Assembly (NCBI RefSeq): GCF_021462265.1
Contig: NZ_JAJONF010000058.1
Location: forward strand, 1 to 51,996
Length of the DNA: 51,996 nt
Direction: 5' to 3'
From: Streptomyces shenzhenensis
GTDB lineage: Bacteria > Actinomycetota > Actinomycetes > Streptomycetales > Streptomycetaceae
The translations under genes were made by a program, and so were the position numbers. Below the pieces are notes generated by a model, which saw only the letters and a list, made by a program, of their open reading frames with translations, had not been told where the DNA came from and searched no databases. Numbering within the stretch: the stretch's first letter is position 1; every line of letters begins with the position of its first letter. Shown one piece after another: positions 21,855 through 30,212 of the stretch.

Positions 21855-23053
21855 GCCGGGACGCCGGCCGGCGGGGCGGCCTCATGGACGGACGGTTGCG
21901 GACGGTGCTGCTCGTGGCCGTCGTCATCGGGGCCTTCGTCGAGGTCAGCACGGAGCATCGGCGGTACGGCCCGCTGGTGGACGTGTTCGCCCTCGCGGCG
22001 GTCGGTGTGGTCGGCGCGGCGGCCGTGCTGGGGTCCGAGTCCATGGCGGCACTGGCCCGGCAGCGGGACCGGCTCGCACCGGAACCCCGGCCCGGCACAA
22101 CGGTTCCGCTCTGCCGCTACGTCGCCGGACCCGTGGCGCCGCAGTCCCAGCCCCCGAGGCCCCAGCCGTTCCTGCGGGAGCGGCCGACCGACCTCGGCGT
22201 CCCCCGCTTCGGCGACGGCGCCCGTGCCCAGGGCTACCCCTGGCTGCTGCCGGAGCGCACGGTGCAGAACGGGATCGCCGCCGACGAGGCCACGGTCGGT
22301 GCCTTCACCATCCGCGCGGCCTCCGTCATCGGGCCCGGCCACCGCTGCGGCCGGCCCGCCGAACCGCGCCAGGACTCCTACCGGATCGGGCGGAGCGGGG
22401 ACAGCCGGTACGCGATCGTGGCCGTGGCCGACGGCCTGTCCAGCGCGGCCTGGTCCGACGCCGGGGCCACCACGGCCTCCAGCCAGGCCGTCACCCTGCT
22501 GCGCGAGCAGATCGAGACGGCGGGCTTCGGCGGGCTCGACGCCAAGGAGCTGTACGGGCGGATCGCGGAGTCGGTCGCCGCGCACGCGGCCGGCCGTGGC
22601 GTCGCCACCTCGCACCTGGCGACCGTGCTGATCACGGCGGTGCTCGCCGAGCCGGACGCGAACGGCGTCGCGAAGGCCTGGGTCGCGTGGCTGGGCGACA
22701 GTTCGGCCTGGACGCTCGACCCGCACGTCCCGCTGTGGCGGTTCTGCGCCGGCGAGGCCAAGGACCGCGCGGCCGCGGTGGTCTCCAACGAGGTCGCCGG
22801 GCGGCTGCCGGACACACCGCACCTGGCCAGGGACCACTACGTCACGCTGGCTCCCGGCGCCGCCCTCGCCCTGGTCACGGACGGGATCGGCGACGCGTGG
22901 GCGGACCCGGCGGGCAACGTCAACGAGTACTTCGCGAACTCCTGGCGCTCGCCGGTCCCCGCCACGCGGTTCACCGCCGACGTCGGCTTCGACGCACCGC
23001 AGTGCCTTGACGACCGCACCGCCGTGGTGATGTGGAACGGTGACCGGGCATGA
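21851..23053 (+). CDS. Membrane-anchored PP2C-family protein phosphatase
   Basis: 400 residues from GTG. Two membrane spans near the N-terminus (about 16-31 and 42-61) precede a Pro-rich linker and a PP2C domain (about 150-400). Metal-site motifs are visible: RQDSY (D175), AVADGLSSA (D194-G195), WLGDSSAW, LVTDGIGDAW and DDRTAV near the end. All the Asp residues expected for two metals seem present, so activity is likely. It overlaps both neighbours by 4 bases and sits directly before a kinase and a vWA protein, the composition of TerY-P triads. Most triad phosphatases are soluble; the membrane anchor is unusual. Confidence 0.9.
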   Translation: MSRDAGRRGGLMDGRLRTVLLVAVVIGAFVEVSTEHRRYGPLVDVFALAAVGVVGAAAVLGSESMAALARQRDRLAPEPRPGTTVPLCRYVAGPVAPQSQPPRPQPFLRERPTDLGVPRFGDGARAQGYPWLLPERTVQNGIAADEATVGAFTIRAASVIGPGHRCGRPAEPRQDSYRIGRSGDSRYAIVAVADGLSSAAWSDAGATTASSQAVTLLREQIETAGFGGLDAKELYGRIAESVAAHAAGRGVATSHLATVLITAVLAEPDANGVAKAWVAWLGDSSAWTLDPHVPLWRFCAGEAKDRAAAVVSNEVAGRLPDTPHLARDHYVTLAPGAALALVTDGIGDAWADPAGNVNEYFANSWRSPVPATRFTADVGFDAPQCLDDRTAVVMWNGDRA

Positions 23054-24195
23054 CAGAACCGCACCTCGTCGACGGCGCCGGCGACGGCGGCAGTGCCGGC
23101 GACGGCGCCGCCCCGGCGGCCGAGCCGCGGGGCTGGACGCTGCCACGGGCCGTGCGCGTCAGCGATCTCGGACCACTGGCCGACCCGGTCTCCGAACACA
23201 ACGGCCAGGCCATCGCCGTACGGCCGCTGACGAACCATCCGGGCTGGCTGGCCAAGCTCTACCGGCCGGACCAGCACCCGGAGGACGCCCATCGGCTCGA
23301 CCTTCTGATCTCGGCTCCGGACACGCTGCCCGAAGCGGATCGTGCGGCCCTGTACGCCGGCACCTGCTGGCCCGCGGCCCGGATCCACGAGCCGGGCAGT
23401 CCGGCGGTCGGCTGCGTGATCCCGATGGCGCCCGAGCAGTACCGTTCCGAACTGCGGCGCGGCCAGTTCAGCGACCGGCGCTTCGTGGAGATCGACTGGC
23501 TGGCGAAGTCCGACGAGTCGATCCGGGGTGTCGGGCTGCCGCCCCCCGGCTTCGCGGGCCGGCTGGCCGCCTGTCGCCGGCTGACCGAGCTCGCCGCGAT
23601 CCTGGAGAGACTGGGCCTAGTCTACTCGGACTGGTCGTTCTCCAACGCCTTCTGGAGCCCCGGTCAGCGTTCTGTCTACCTCATCGACGTCGACGGCTGC
23701 CAGCCGAAGAAGATGCCCGACCTCCACCAGCCGAACTGGGCCGACCCGCTCACGCCGCCGGGCACCGACGCGGACGAGTACACCGACCGCTACCGGCTCG
23801 GACTGCTCGTCGCCAAATGCATGACGGGCCACCGTGACGCGGGCGCCTTCCACACGGTCGCCGCGTCCCGCTGGCAGAACCAGCCCGCCGTCTGCGAAGT
23901 ACTGCTCGACATGCTGCTCGCGACCGACCGCGAGCGACGGCCCTCGGCCGCTCAGCTGAACCAGGCGCTGAACGGCGGCCCCTATCTCAGGGCCGTGCCA
24001 CGGCCGACCCGCACGGCGCTGCCTCCGCTGCCCGTGCGGCCCCCGGTCCGGCAGTCCCCCACCGAGGCCCCCGAGCCCGCGCGGAAACCCGAGCCGGCAC
24101 CCCCCGAGGCGCCTGAGCCCGGCCTGCAGGCCGGCTGGATCCTCGTCCTCGTCCTGGCCGTGATCCTGCTGTTCGTCATCGCCGCCAACCACTAG
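23050..24195 (+). CDS. Divergent, tail-anchored protein kinase (TerY-P triad type)
   Basis: 381 residues. The kinase-like core shows a Lys in WLAKLY (K69), a catalytic loop YSDWSFSN (D194, N199) in place of HRDxxxxN, and LIDVDG (D213) in place of DFG. This pattern is seen in the kinases of PP2C-kinase-vWA triads. Catalytic Asp, Asn and metal Asp are kept, so it is plausibly active. A Pro-rich linker (about 320-360) leads to one membrane span at the very C-terminus (about 361-379), so the kinase domain should face the cytoplasm. The zinc ribbon often found in triad kinases is absent and the membrane tail stands in its place. The ATGA overlap couples it to the phosphatase. Confidence 0.85.
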   Translation: MTEPHLVDGAGDGGSAGDGAAPAAEPRGWTLPRAVRVSDLGPLADPVSEHNGQAIAVRPLTNHPGWLAKLYRPDQHPEDAHRLDLLISAPDTLPEADRAALYAGTCWPAARIHEPGSPAVGCVIPMAPEQYRSELRRGQFSDRRFVEIDWLAKSDESIRGVGLPPPGFAGRLAACRRLTELAAILERLGLVYSDWSFSNAFWSPGQRSVYLIDVDGCQPKKMPDLHQPNWADPLTPPGTDADEYTDRYRLGLLVAKCMTGHRDAGAFHTVAASRWQNQPAVCEVLLDMLLATDRERRPSAAQLNQALNGGPYLRAVPRPTRTALPPLPVRPPVRQSPTEAPEPARKPEPAPPEAPEPGLQAGWILVLVLAVILLFVIAANH

Positions 24196-24209
24196 CTCAG
24201 AGGTGCACC

Positions 24210-24860
24210 ATGTCACTCTGCCTGCCCACCTACGTGGTGATCGACGCGTCCTCGTCGATGAAGGAGCACGAGGCAGTGCTCAACGCGACCCTCTCCCGTC
24301 TGCACTACAACCTCGCGACCAATCCCCGGGTCTCGGAGTTCGCCCGCGTGTGCGTGGTCGCCTTCTCCACCGATGTGCACGTGGTGATCCCGATGTCGGA
24401 CATGGAGCAGGTGCCGGCCATGCCCGAGGTGCTCTGCGGCGGGCGCACCGAGTACGGCAAGGCCTTCGACCGGGTGCGGGAGTGCATCGAACAGGACGTC
24501 AGCGACCTGAGGACGCAGAACTTCAGCGTCCTGCGGCCGACGGTCTTCTTCCTGACCGACGGCGGGCCGACCGACGCGCACTGGCACAGCTCCTTCCGCG
24601 AGCTGGTGGACAGGGACTGGCCGCGCCACCCGCACGTGATCGCCTACGGCTTCGGCGGCGCCAAGCGCGACGTGCTGGAACAGGTGGCGACCAAGGCGCT
24701 GTTCATCGCCGACGGTTCGGACACCGAGTCGGCGCTGAGCGCCGCGATCACCGGTCTGCTCAACACCCTGATCGCCTCGTCGAAGACCGGTCAGATGCAG
24801 ATCGCCACCGACGTCAAGGGCTTCGAGTACGTCCAGGTCGCTCAGGAATACGTGGACTGA
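24210..24860 (+). CDS. TerY-like von Willebrand factor A domain protein
   Basis: 216 residues, essentially one vWA domain. The full MIDAS metal site is present: DxSxS at D12, S14 and S16, T80 in GGRTEYG, and D117 in FLTDGGPTD. That length and form match TerY proteins. It starts 15 bases after the kinase stop behind AGAGGTG and overlaps the next gene by one base. In TerY-P triads the vWA protein is thought to be a phosphorylation-controlled scaffold. No terB/terC/terD genes are nearby, so this triad seems to work with the NTPase and cyclase-like proteins rather than with a tellurite-type Ter complex. Confidence 0.9.
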   Translation: MSLCLPTYVVIDASSSMKEHEAVLNATLSRLHYNLATNPRVSEFARVCVVAFSTDVHVVIPMSDMEQVPAMPEVLCGGRTEYGKAFDRVRECIEQDVSDLRTQNFSVLRPTVFFLTDGGPTDAHWHSSFRELVDRDWPRHPHVIAYGFGGAKRDVLEQVATKALFIADGSDTESALSAAITGLLNTLIASSKTGQMQIATDVKGFEYVQVAQEYVD

Positions 24861-25234
24861 TGACGGACGTCGACCCGCGTTCCACGGCATCCCGGACACT
24901 GCGCGCCTCCGTCGGACTGACCGCGCTGGCCGCGACGCTGCTCGTCTGCGGCGCCGCGGTCGAGGCGACGGGCAATCTCCTCGACTCCTCGGCGCAGCGG
25001 AGCGGCAGCTCGCACCCGGCGACGACTGCGCACCCGGCCCCCACCCGCTCCCGCGCCTCCGAGACGCCGCCGCCCCACCGTCCGCCCCCGGTCTCCCCCA
25101 CCTATCCGCCCCGGCCCACGGTCATCGCCACGCCCACCGCCACGGTCATCGCCACGCCCACGCTCACGCCCACGCCCACACTCACGCCCACGCCCACGCC
25201 CACGCCCACAGCCAGCCCGTTGAACGGGTGGTAG
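24860..25234 (+). CDS. Small membrane protein with Pro/Thr-rich tail
   Basis: 124 residues starting at an ATG that overlaps the vWA stop (TGATG). One hydrophobic segment (about 16-36) is followed by a long Ser/Thr/Pro tail ending in TPTLTPTPT-type repeats. The topology fits a single-span protein whose tail crosses or lines the cell wall and could be glycosylated. No catalytic motif is seen. It is the last gene of the signalling operon. The coupling and the clean membrane span support a real gene. Its role is unknown; it could be an external sensor or anchor for the membrane triad. Confidence 0.7.
   Translation: MTDVDPRSTASRTLRASVGLTALAATLLVCGAAVEATGNLLDSSAQRSGSSHPATTAHPAPTRSRASETPPPHRPPPVSPTYPPRPTVIATPTATVIATPTLTPTPTLTPTPTPTPTASPLNGW
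25118..25210 (+). repeat. Tandem CGCCCACAC-type repeats coding for the Thr-Pro tail
   Basis: The block acggtcatcgccacgccca occurs twice (25118-25136, 25142-25160), followed by several copies of a 6-base cgccca/cacgcc unit up to about 25210. It lies within the coding region for the TP tail and is likely prone to length change by slippage. Confidence 0.7.
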
Positions 25235-25321
25235 AAAGCAAGGCCGCGTCCAGTGGTGACGGCGTCGAGCAGGGCGTACAGGGGACGGGTGCCGGTCTGA
25301 GCGTTCGCGCGGGATCGCCGG

Positions 25322-26224
25322 TCAGTCCGCGGTCAGCCACGCGCGCGTGCCGAAGGAGGCACAGGCGCGGGAGGCCACCGCGGCGGCCCTCGCCAGCGCT
25401 TCGGCGAAGGCCGGGCCGTCGATCCGGCCGAGCCCGCTCAGGTGGTGGGCGAGGGCACCGTGCAGGACGTCGCCCGCGCCCAGCGTGTCCACCACGCGGG
25501 TCTCCGGGACGCCCACGAGGCCGCCACCGCCGGGGCCCGCCCACACGATCGGCGCCCCGCCACCGGTGACGGCCGCCCAGGTCACCCCGTGGTCCCGGAG
25601 GAACTCCAGGGTCTCGGCGGTCGTGCCGGCACCGGGCGGGCGGAAGTCCGCCGAGCACACGGCGATGTCTGTCGACGCCAGCAACCGCTCCGTGCCCTCC
25701 TTCCAGCTGCCCGCGTCGAGGAGGGTGGGCCGGCCTGCGGAGCGGGCGGCCTGCGCGACGTCGACGGCCAGGTCCATGTGATGCCCGTCGAACTCGGCGA
25801 TGTCGCACGACTCCACCAGCTCCTCCAGGCCGGCCGGGGCCCGCAGCCGGTGCCCGGTCGCGTTGGTGGAGGCGACCGCGCGCTCGCCGGTCGACGCGGT
25901 CACCAGGATCGAGGAGACCGCGGGCGGGTCCGCGCGCCCGGCGGCCAGGTCCAGGACGCGCACGCCGAGCGCGTCGAGGTCCGCCCGGACCCCGAGTGCC
26001 AGCGGATGGGAGCCGAGGCCCGTGAGCAGCCGGGGAAGGCCGCCCAGACGGCCGAAGGCCACGGCGGCGCCGGTGGCCGGACCGCCCGCGGCGACCACCT
26101 GGTCACGGGCCGTCAGCTTCTCGTCCGGACCTGGTACCCGGTCCACCAACTGGATGACGTCCAGGGTGCACAGCCCCACGAACAGGCCCGTGACCCGTCG
26201 GCCGCCGCCCCGTACGGGTCCCAT
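25322..26224 (-). CDS. PfkB-family (ribokinase-like) sugar kinase
   Basis: About 300 residues. I chose ATG 26224 because AGGAGG lies 9 bases upstream; a TTG six bases earlier has only a 3-base gap. The N-terminal substrate glycines are in AAGGPATGAAVAFGRLGG. The PfkB signature VVDTLGAGDVLHGAL has the catalytic Asp at about residue 252 and the anion-hole GAGD. The family phosphorylates sugars, nucleosides or related alcohols with ATP in the cytoplasm; the substrate cannot be told from sequence. It converges on the signalling operon and diverges from the secreted PI-PLC gene, without obvious functional ties to either. Confidence 0.92.
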   Translation of the reverse strand: MGPVRGGGRRVTGLFVGLCTLDVIQLVDRVPGPDEKLTARDQVVAAGGPATGAAVAFGRLGGLPRLLTGLGSHPLALGVRADLDALGVRVLDLAAGRADPPAVSSILVTASTGERAVASTNATGHRLRAPAGLEELVESCDIAEFDGHHMDLAVDVAQAARSAGRPTLLDAGSWKEGTERLLASTDIAVCSADFRPPGAGTTAETLEFLRDHGVTWAAVTGGGAPIVWAGPGGGGLVGVPETRVVDTLGAGDVLHGALAHHLSGLGRIDGPAFAEALARAAAVASRACASFGTRAWLTAD

Positions 26225-26385
26225 CCGCAAGCACCTCCTCGGGCCTCGGTACGCGGTCAGCGTACGTGCGGCCTCCCGAGTCGTGAGGGAGTTGCGGAGG
26301 CCGATGTTCCCCCAGGGGCTACCGCCAGGTAACCGCCGGCTTCTACGCTGCCGTCAACTCACCACCAACCCAAGGGAGTTGGGTC

Positions 26386-27429
26386 ATGCGTGTACTGAGA
26401 CGGCTGGCGGCGGTCATGGGTGCCGGGGCCTTGTTCGTGATGGCGGGCTCCGCCGCGCACGCGGACACGGTCCAGGACGCGGCGAAGTTCTCCGCGACCA
26501 CCACCATCGGCACGCACAACGCGTACGAGAAGGACAAGTACACCTACTGGGCGCAGGCCCTGGACTCCGGGGCGTCGCTGCTGGAACTGGACGTGTACGT
26601 CGACAGCATCAGCAAGCGGTGGCGGGTCAGCCACAGCAACCCGTGGGGCGACGACAACAACTGCGAAAAGGCCAGCACCCCCAGCCAGTTGTACGGCCAG
26701 AGCACCAGCCAGGACCTCGGCAGCTGCCTCGACAACATGGCGGCCTGGGAGCAGCTGCACCCCGACCACGCGCCCGTCGTCGTCAAGGTCGAGATGAAGG
26801 TCGGGTTCAACCAGACCATCGGCCTCGGCCCCAGCGCGTTCGACACGCTCGTCTCGCAGAAGCTCGGCGGCAGTGTGTACAAGCCGGCCGACCTGCTCGG
26901 CTCGTCGTACTCCACGCTCGACGCCGCCGCCAAGGCCAACGCCTGGCCCACCCGTGACCAGCTCAAGGGCAAGTTCATCTTCGAGCTGATCCCGGGCACG
27001 GTGGAGAAGGCCAACCCGTTCGACCACTACTGGACGGACGAGGAGTACGGGGACCACCTGCGCGATCTGTCCGCGGCCGGGAACATCTCCCAGGCCCAGG
27101 CCTTCCCGGCCGTACTCGGTGCCGAGAACGGGGACCCGAGGACCAGCAGGTACGACTCCTCCATCCAGCCCTGGTTCGTGTTCTTCGACGGCGACGCGGC
27201 GACCTACCTGAACAACGGCTACGACACGTCGTTCTACGCGACGAACCACTACATCCTGATCATGACGGACGCCGCCGGCGTCTCACCGGCGATCTCCTCG
27301 ACCAGTCCGACGGACGCCGAGGCCGCGGCCCGGCTGGCGCTGCTCGCCGCCGACCACGCCAGCATCATCACCGCCGACTGGTCGGCGAAGCCGGCGTCCG
27401 TACTCGGCGAGGTGGCAGCCCGCGGCTGA
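26386..27429 (+). CDS. Secreted phosphatidylinositol-specific phospholipase C-like protein
   Basis: 347 residues. The signal peptide has Arg residues 2, 5 and 6, a hydrophobic core and an AHA-type cleavage site at about residue 26. Two catalytic-type His are seen, H44 in IGTHNAY and H83 in VSHSNPW, with ELDVYVD between them. This is the arrangement of PI-PLC X domains, and the length fits calcium-dependent Streptomyces PI-PLC-like enzymes. The start has AAGGGAG 8 bases upstream. Expected role: cleaving phosphoinositides or glycerophospho-headgroups outside the cell. Substrate and metal need are inferred. Confidence 0.88.
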   Translation: MRVLRRLAAVMGAGALFVMAGSAAHADTVQDAAKFSATTTIGTHNAYEKDKYTYWAQALDSGASLLELDVYVDSISKRWRVSHSNPWGDDNNCEKASTPSQLYGQSTSQDLGSCLDNMAAWEQLHPDHAPVVVKVEMKVGFNQTIGLGPSAFDTLVSQKLGGSVYKPADLLGSSYSTLDAAAKANAWPTRDQLKGKFIFELIPGTVEKANPFDHYWTDEEYGDHLRDLSAAGNISQAQAFPAVLGAENGDPRTSRYDSSIQPWFVFFDGDAATYLNNGYDTSFYATNHYILIMTDAAGVSPAISSTSPTDAEAAARLALLAADHASIITADWSAKPASVLGEVAARG

Positions 27430-27529
27430 CAATTCACCCGCGCCCACGGGGATCCGTCACGCCGCGAAGGGGAATACGACCTACGCAGTTGCAATTCGTG
27501 TCACCCCACTGGCACCAGGAGCACCCCAC

Positions 27530-28090
27530 ATGCTGCACGGAATCGACGTGAGCGCGTTCCAGTCGTCGAGCTACGACACGGATGGCCTCTCCTTCGTCTT
27601 CATCAAGGCGACGGAGGGGCATTCGTACGTCAACCCCAGACTCGCCGCCCAGACCAAGACCGGACGCGACGCCGGACTGGTCGTCGGCTTCTACCACTTC
27701 CTCTGGCCCGGCAACCTCACCGCCCAGGCCGAGTACTTCGTCCGGCACGCCCCCGAGAGGGCGGGCGAGATCCTCGCCGTCGACTGGGAGACCACCGGCG
27801 ACGGCACCCACGCGAGCCACGCCGAGAAGGACTCCTTCATCCGCAAGGTGAAGGCACTCCGGCCGAACAACCGGGTGATTCTCTACACGAATCGCAACTA
27901 CTGGCTGACGGTCGACACGACCTCGTACACCGGTGACGGCCTCTGGATCGCCGACTACGTCAGCGCCGGCCACCCCCGCATCAAGGCCCACTGGCTTTTC
28001 CACCAGTACACCAGTGACCCCCACGACAAGGACGTGGCCGGCTTCGCCGACAAGGCCGCCCTCAAGGCCTGGGCGTCGAAGAAGGGCTGA
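27530..28090 (+). CDS. GH25 (lysozyme-like) family protein, no signal peptide
   Basis: 186 residues, close to one GH25 domain. It begins with GIDVSAFQ (Asp6), has FIKATEG and GFYHF strands, and has the catalytic pair in AVDWET (D85, E87). GH25 enzymes cut the glycan of peptidoglycan. The start is well placed behind AGGAG and no upstream ATG would add a signal peptide, so export by the usual route is not visible. It could act after lysis, use another route, or serve a phage-like role, but no phage genes are near. Confidence 0.88.
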   Translation: MLHGIDVSAFQSSSYDTDGLSFVFIKATEGHSYVNPRLAAQTKTGRDAGLVVGFYHFLWPGNLTAQAEYFVRHAPERAGEILAVDWETTGDGTHASHAEKDSFIRKVKALRPNNRVILYTNRNYWLTVDTTSYTGDGLWIADYVSAGHPRIKAHWLFHQYTSDPHDKDVAGFADKAALKAWASKKG

Positions 28091-28126
28091 GCTCCCCCGC
28101 GGCGGCCGGCCCCGGCGGCGAAACGG

Positions 28127-28789
28127 TCAGCCGCGGAAGCCCTCGGGGCGTTCCGGGGACGCCTCGGCCAGGGCCTTCGCCACCTCTTCGACGCCCGCGC
28201 GCAGCCCGTACACCGGCGTACCCGGCTGCTGGCGCCAGGAGTCGTCGATGCCGCCGTTGTCGACCGTGTCGAAGCCGAGTTCGTCGATCAGGGCGCGGAC
28301 GACCCGCTTGGCGGCCTCGTCGTCGCCGGAGACCGGGAGGGCCTGGCGCCCGGGGTCCCCGGCGGGGCGGCCGCGGTCCAGGATGTCCTGGGCGAAGGTG
28401 CCGTTGAAGGCCTTGATCACCGGGTGGCCGATCTGCCGCTCGGTCCACCGGCTCTCCGTGATGCCCTCGTCCTCGATGCCGGCGATCCGGCCGTCCCGCT
28501 CCCGCGGGTAGTAGTTGTCGGTGTCGATCACGGCGACGTTCTCCGCGGCGCCGTCCAGGAGACCGGAGGGCAGGTCCGGGACCGCCTTCACCGGGACCGT
28601 GACCACCACGACCTCCGCGCCGCGCGCCGCCTCCGCGGCCCGTACCGCCGTCGCTCCCGTCTCCTCGGCCAGTGCGGCGAGCGTCTCGGGCCCCCGGGAG
28701 TTCGCCACGGACACGTCGTGACCGAGGGCGGTCAGCCGCCGGGTGAGATTGCCGCCGATGTTGCCCGCGCCGATGATGCCGATCTTCAT
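28127..28789 (-). CDS. NADP(H)-dependent oxidoreductase, F420-reductase-like Rossmann protein
   Basis: 220 residues from ATG 28789, chosen because it starts MKIGIIGAGNIGG, the Rossmann GxGxxG at the very N-terminus, with AAAGG upstream; the frame extends further without a better site. NSRGP after the second strand is typical of NADP-binding members of the F420-dependent NADP reductase family, and AFNGTFAQDI is a conserved family region. It likely moves hydride between NADP and a cofactor or small substrate in the cytoplasm. True F420 use cannot be judged. A 12-bp palindrome lies upstream. Confidence 0.88.
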   Translation of the reverse strand: MKIGIIGAGNIGGNLTRRLTALGHDVSVANSRGPETLAALAEETGATAVRAAEAARGAEVVVVTVPVKAVPDLPSGLLDGAAENVAVIDTDNYYPRERDGRIAGIEDEGITESRWTERQIGHPVIKAFNGTFAQDILDRGRPAGDPGRQALPVSGDDEAAKRVVRALIDELGFDTVDNGGIDDSWRQQPGTPVYGLRAGVEEVAKALAEASPERPEGFRG

Positions 28790-28809
28790 GACACGCCTTT
28801 CGAGAGTCC

Positions 28810-28821
28810 ATGCACCTGCAT
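28810..28821. promoter_or_regulatory. Candidate operator ATGCA-CC-TGCAT
   Basis: A perfect 5-bp inverted repeat with a 2-base centre lies 21 bases before the oxidoreductase start, next to an A/T-rich patch (28819-28828) unusual for this DNA. It would suit a repressor site, but no regulator is adjacent. Confidence 0.3.
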
Positions 28822-28891
28822 ACATAAGCTGCTGTGCGGCACAACCCCGGGCGCGCATGACCTATTCCACGGCTGGACCGACCGGGTGAGG

Positions 28892-28924
28892 GCCGGCACC
28901 GTCCTGCCGGCACCGTCCTGCCGG
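28892..28924. repeat. Short tandem repeat, 14-bp unit
   Basis: GCCGGCACCGTCCT occurs twice in a row (28892-28905, 28906-28919), followed by GCCGG. It lies in the gap between the oxidoreductase and EF-hand genes, upstream of the terminator hairpin. No function is evident. Confidence 0.7.
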
Positions 28925-28945
28925 CGGTGAAGCGGGCATGAGAAA

Positions 28946-28978
28946 GGGGCGCCCCCGCTCCTGGAGCAGGGGCGCCCC
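28946..28978 (-). terminator. Strong hairpin downstream of the EF-hand gene
   Basis: Arms 28946-28961 and 28963-28978 pair over 16 positions with one mismatch; in practice a 14-bp stem closes on a 5-base loop. It begins 10 bases after the EF-hand stop when read on the minus strand. Confidence 0.8.
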
Positions 28979-28988
28979 CCCTTGTGCC

Positions 28989-29201
28989 TCACTTGTTCAG
29001 GTAGGCCCAGAACTCGTCGAACGACAGGACCTTGTCGCCGTTGAGGTCGCGGGTCTTGATGATGGACTCGGCCACCGTGTCGGTGACGTTCCAGTCGCCC
29101 CCCTGCGCGAGAGCGGACTTGAACTCGGCGGCGGTGATGAAACCGTCACCGTCCGCGTCGATCCGCTGGAACTGCTCGCGTGCCTCGTCGATGTGCGCCA
29201 C
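28989..29201 (-). CDS. Small two-EF-hand calcium-binding protein
   Basis: 70 residues from GTG. Two canonical EF-hand loops are visible: DADGDGFITAAE (15-26) and DLNGDKVLSFDE (52-63), each with acidic residues at positions 1, 3, 5 and 12, or Asn at position 3 in the second. This is the size and layout of the Cab-type calmodulin-like proteins of Streptomyces. There is no signal peptide, so it should be a cytoplasmic calcium buffer or sensor. The gene is monocistronic with its own terminator. Which Cab paralogue it is cannot be told. Confidence 0.92.
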   Translation of the reverse strand: MAHIDEAREQFQRIDADGDGFITAAEFKSALAQGGDWNVTDTVAESIIKTRDLNGDKVLSFDEFWAYLNK

Positions 29202-29260
29202 CGATCCGCCCCTCTGGTTCGTTTCTCTGCTGCCGTACCGGCGTACTGCCGCAGGTCAGA

Positions 29261-30205
29261 TTAACGGCCCGGCCAGGCCTTCAGCGCGGCGACCACCCAG
29301 CCGAACTCCTCCTGGTACCGCGGCGGTGTCCGCGCGCCCTTGATGACGGCCGCCAACTCCCGGTAACGGGAGACCTCGTCGCCCGCATCGATACGGCGCA
29401 GCACCGCCGCCCGGTCGGTGCCCTCCCCGAACACCTCGGTCAGCACGGCGTCCGCCTCCGGCGCCTCGGGGGCCACCCCGCGCGCCCGGGCCGCGCCGAC
29501 GATGTCGACCAGCTTGCGGAAGAACCACTGCGAGGCACCCGCCGGGGTGTCCGGCCCCCGGTCGGCCGCATTGAACTCGATCATCCTGCGCATCGCCGCC
29601 CGGAAGTCCGGGTTCTGCAGCAGCTCGGCCAGTTCCACCCAGGCGTCGACCTGTTCGGGGGTGGGTTCGTCGGGCAGCGCCACCCCGAGGGTGCGGGTCC
29701 GCTCCCGGATCCAGGGGTCGGCCGTGTCCAGCCCCTCGAAGATCTCCGCCACGAAGTCGTCCACGATCCGCTGCCGCTCAGCCGCCGACAGCCGTGCCAG
29801 TTTGTTCATCAGGGTCATCTCCTCCGCACTCGAACCACGTCGCGCCACGGTCGACAGCACCGCACGGGTCACCTTCAGCGAGAGGATCTGCGCGTCCAGC
29901 GCCGTCACGTGCGCGGCCGCGACCTCGGCCACGGTCTGCTCACCGGAGAGCACCGCACGCACATGCCCGAGGCCGAGCCCCAGCTCGCGCAGCGTGCGGA
30001 TCAGCTCCAGACGGGCGAACGACTCGGCGTCGTAGAGCCGGTAGCCGCCCGAGGAGCGGGTCACCGGGGAGAGCACACCCTCGTCCGACCAGTAGCGGAT
30101 GGTGCGCACGGTCAGCCCGGTGGCCTTCGCCAGCTCGCCGATGGTGAGAAGGCCGGTGCCGCGTTCTGGGGGGTCTGGGGGGCCGCCCCCCGGATGGATC
30201 CGCAT
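29261..30205 (-). CDS. MerR-family transcription regulator with large ligand domain
   Basis: 314 residues from ATG 30205. The N-terminal MerR DNA-binding domain (about 20-90) contains LTIGELAKATGLTVRTIRYW and GGYRLYD. A coiled dimer helix follows, then a long helical C-terminal domain (about 130-314), larger than in metal-sensing members. No paired Cys for metal binding is seen, so a small organic ligand is more likely. The start has no good ribosome-binding site but sits 7 bases after the -10 box of a MerR-type promoter, so a leaderless message is likely. The divergent GNAT gene is a plausible target. Confidence 0.9.
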   Translation of the reverse strand: MRIHPGGGPPDPPERGTGLLTIGELAKATGLTVRTIRYWSDEGVLSPVTRSSGGYRLYDAESFARLELIRTLRELGLGLGHVRAVLSGEQTVAEVAAAHVTALDAQILSLKVTRAVLSTVARRGSSAEEMTLMNKLARLSAAERQRIVDDFVAEIFEGLDTADPWIRERTRTLGVALPDEPTPEQVDAWVELAELLQNPDFRAAMRRMIEFNAADRGPDTPAGASQWFFRKLVDIVGAARARGVAPEAPEADAVLTEVFGEGTDRAAVLRRIDAGDEVSRYRELAAVIKGARTPPRYQEEFGWVVAALKAWPGR

Positions 30206-30212
30206 GTCTGCG

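Noticed and set aside
24834..25234. TerD/TerC-type tellurite or chemical-stress operon
   Set aside because: No TerB, TerC, TerD or TerF homologue is in the window; only the phosphatase-kinase-vWA part is present.
16931..25234. Classic defence island with nuclease or toxin
   Set aside because: No nuclease, TIR, protease or pore-forming effector domain is visible; the genes look like signalling, so I do not claim antiphage defence.
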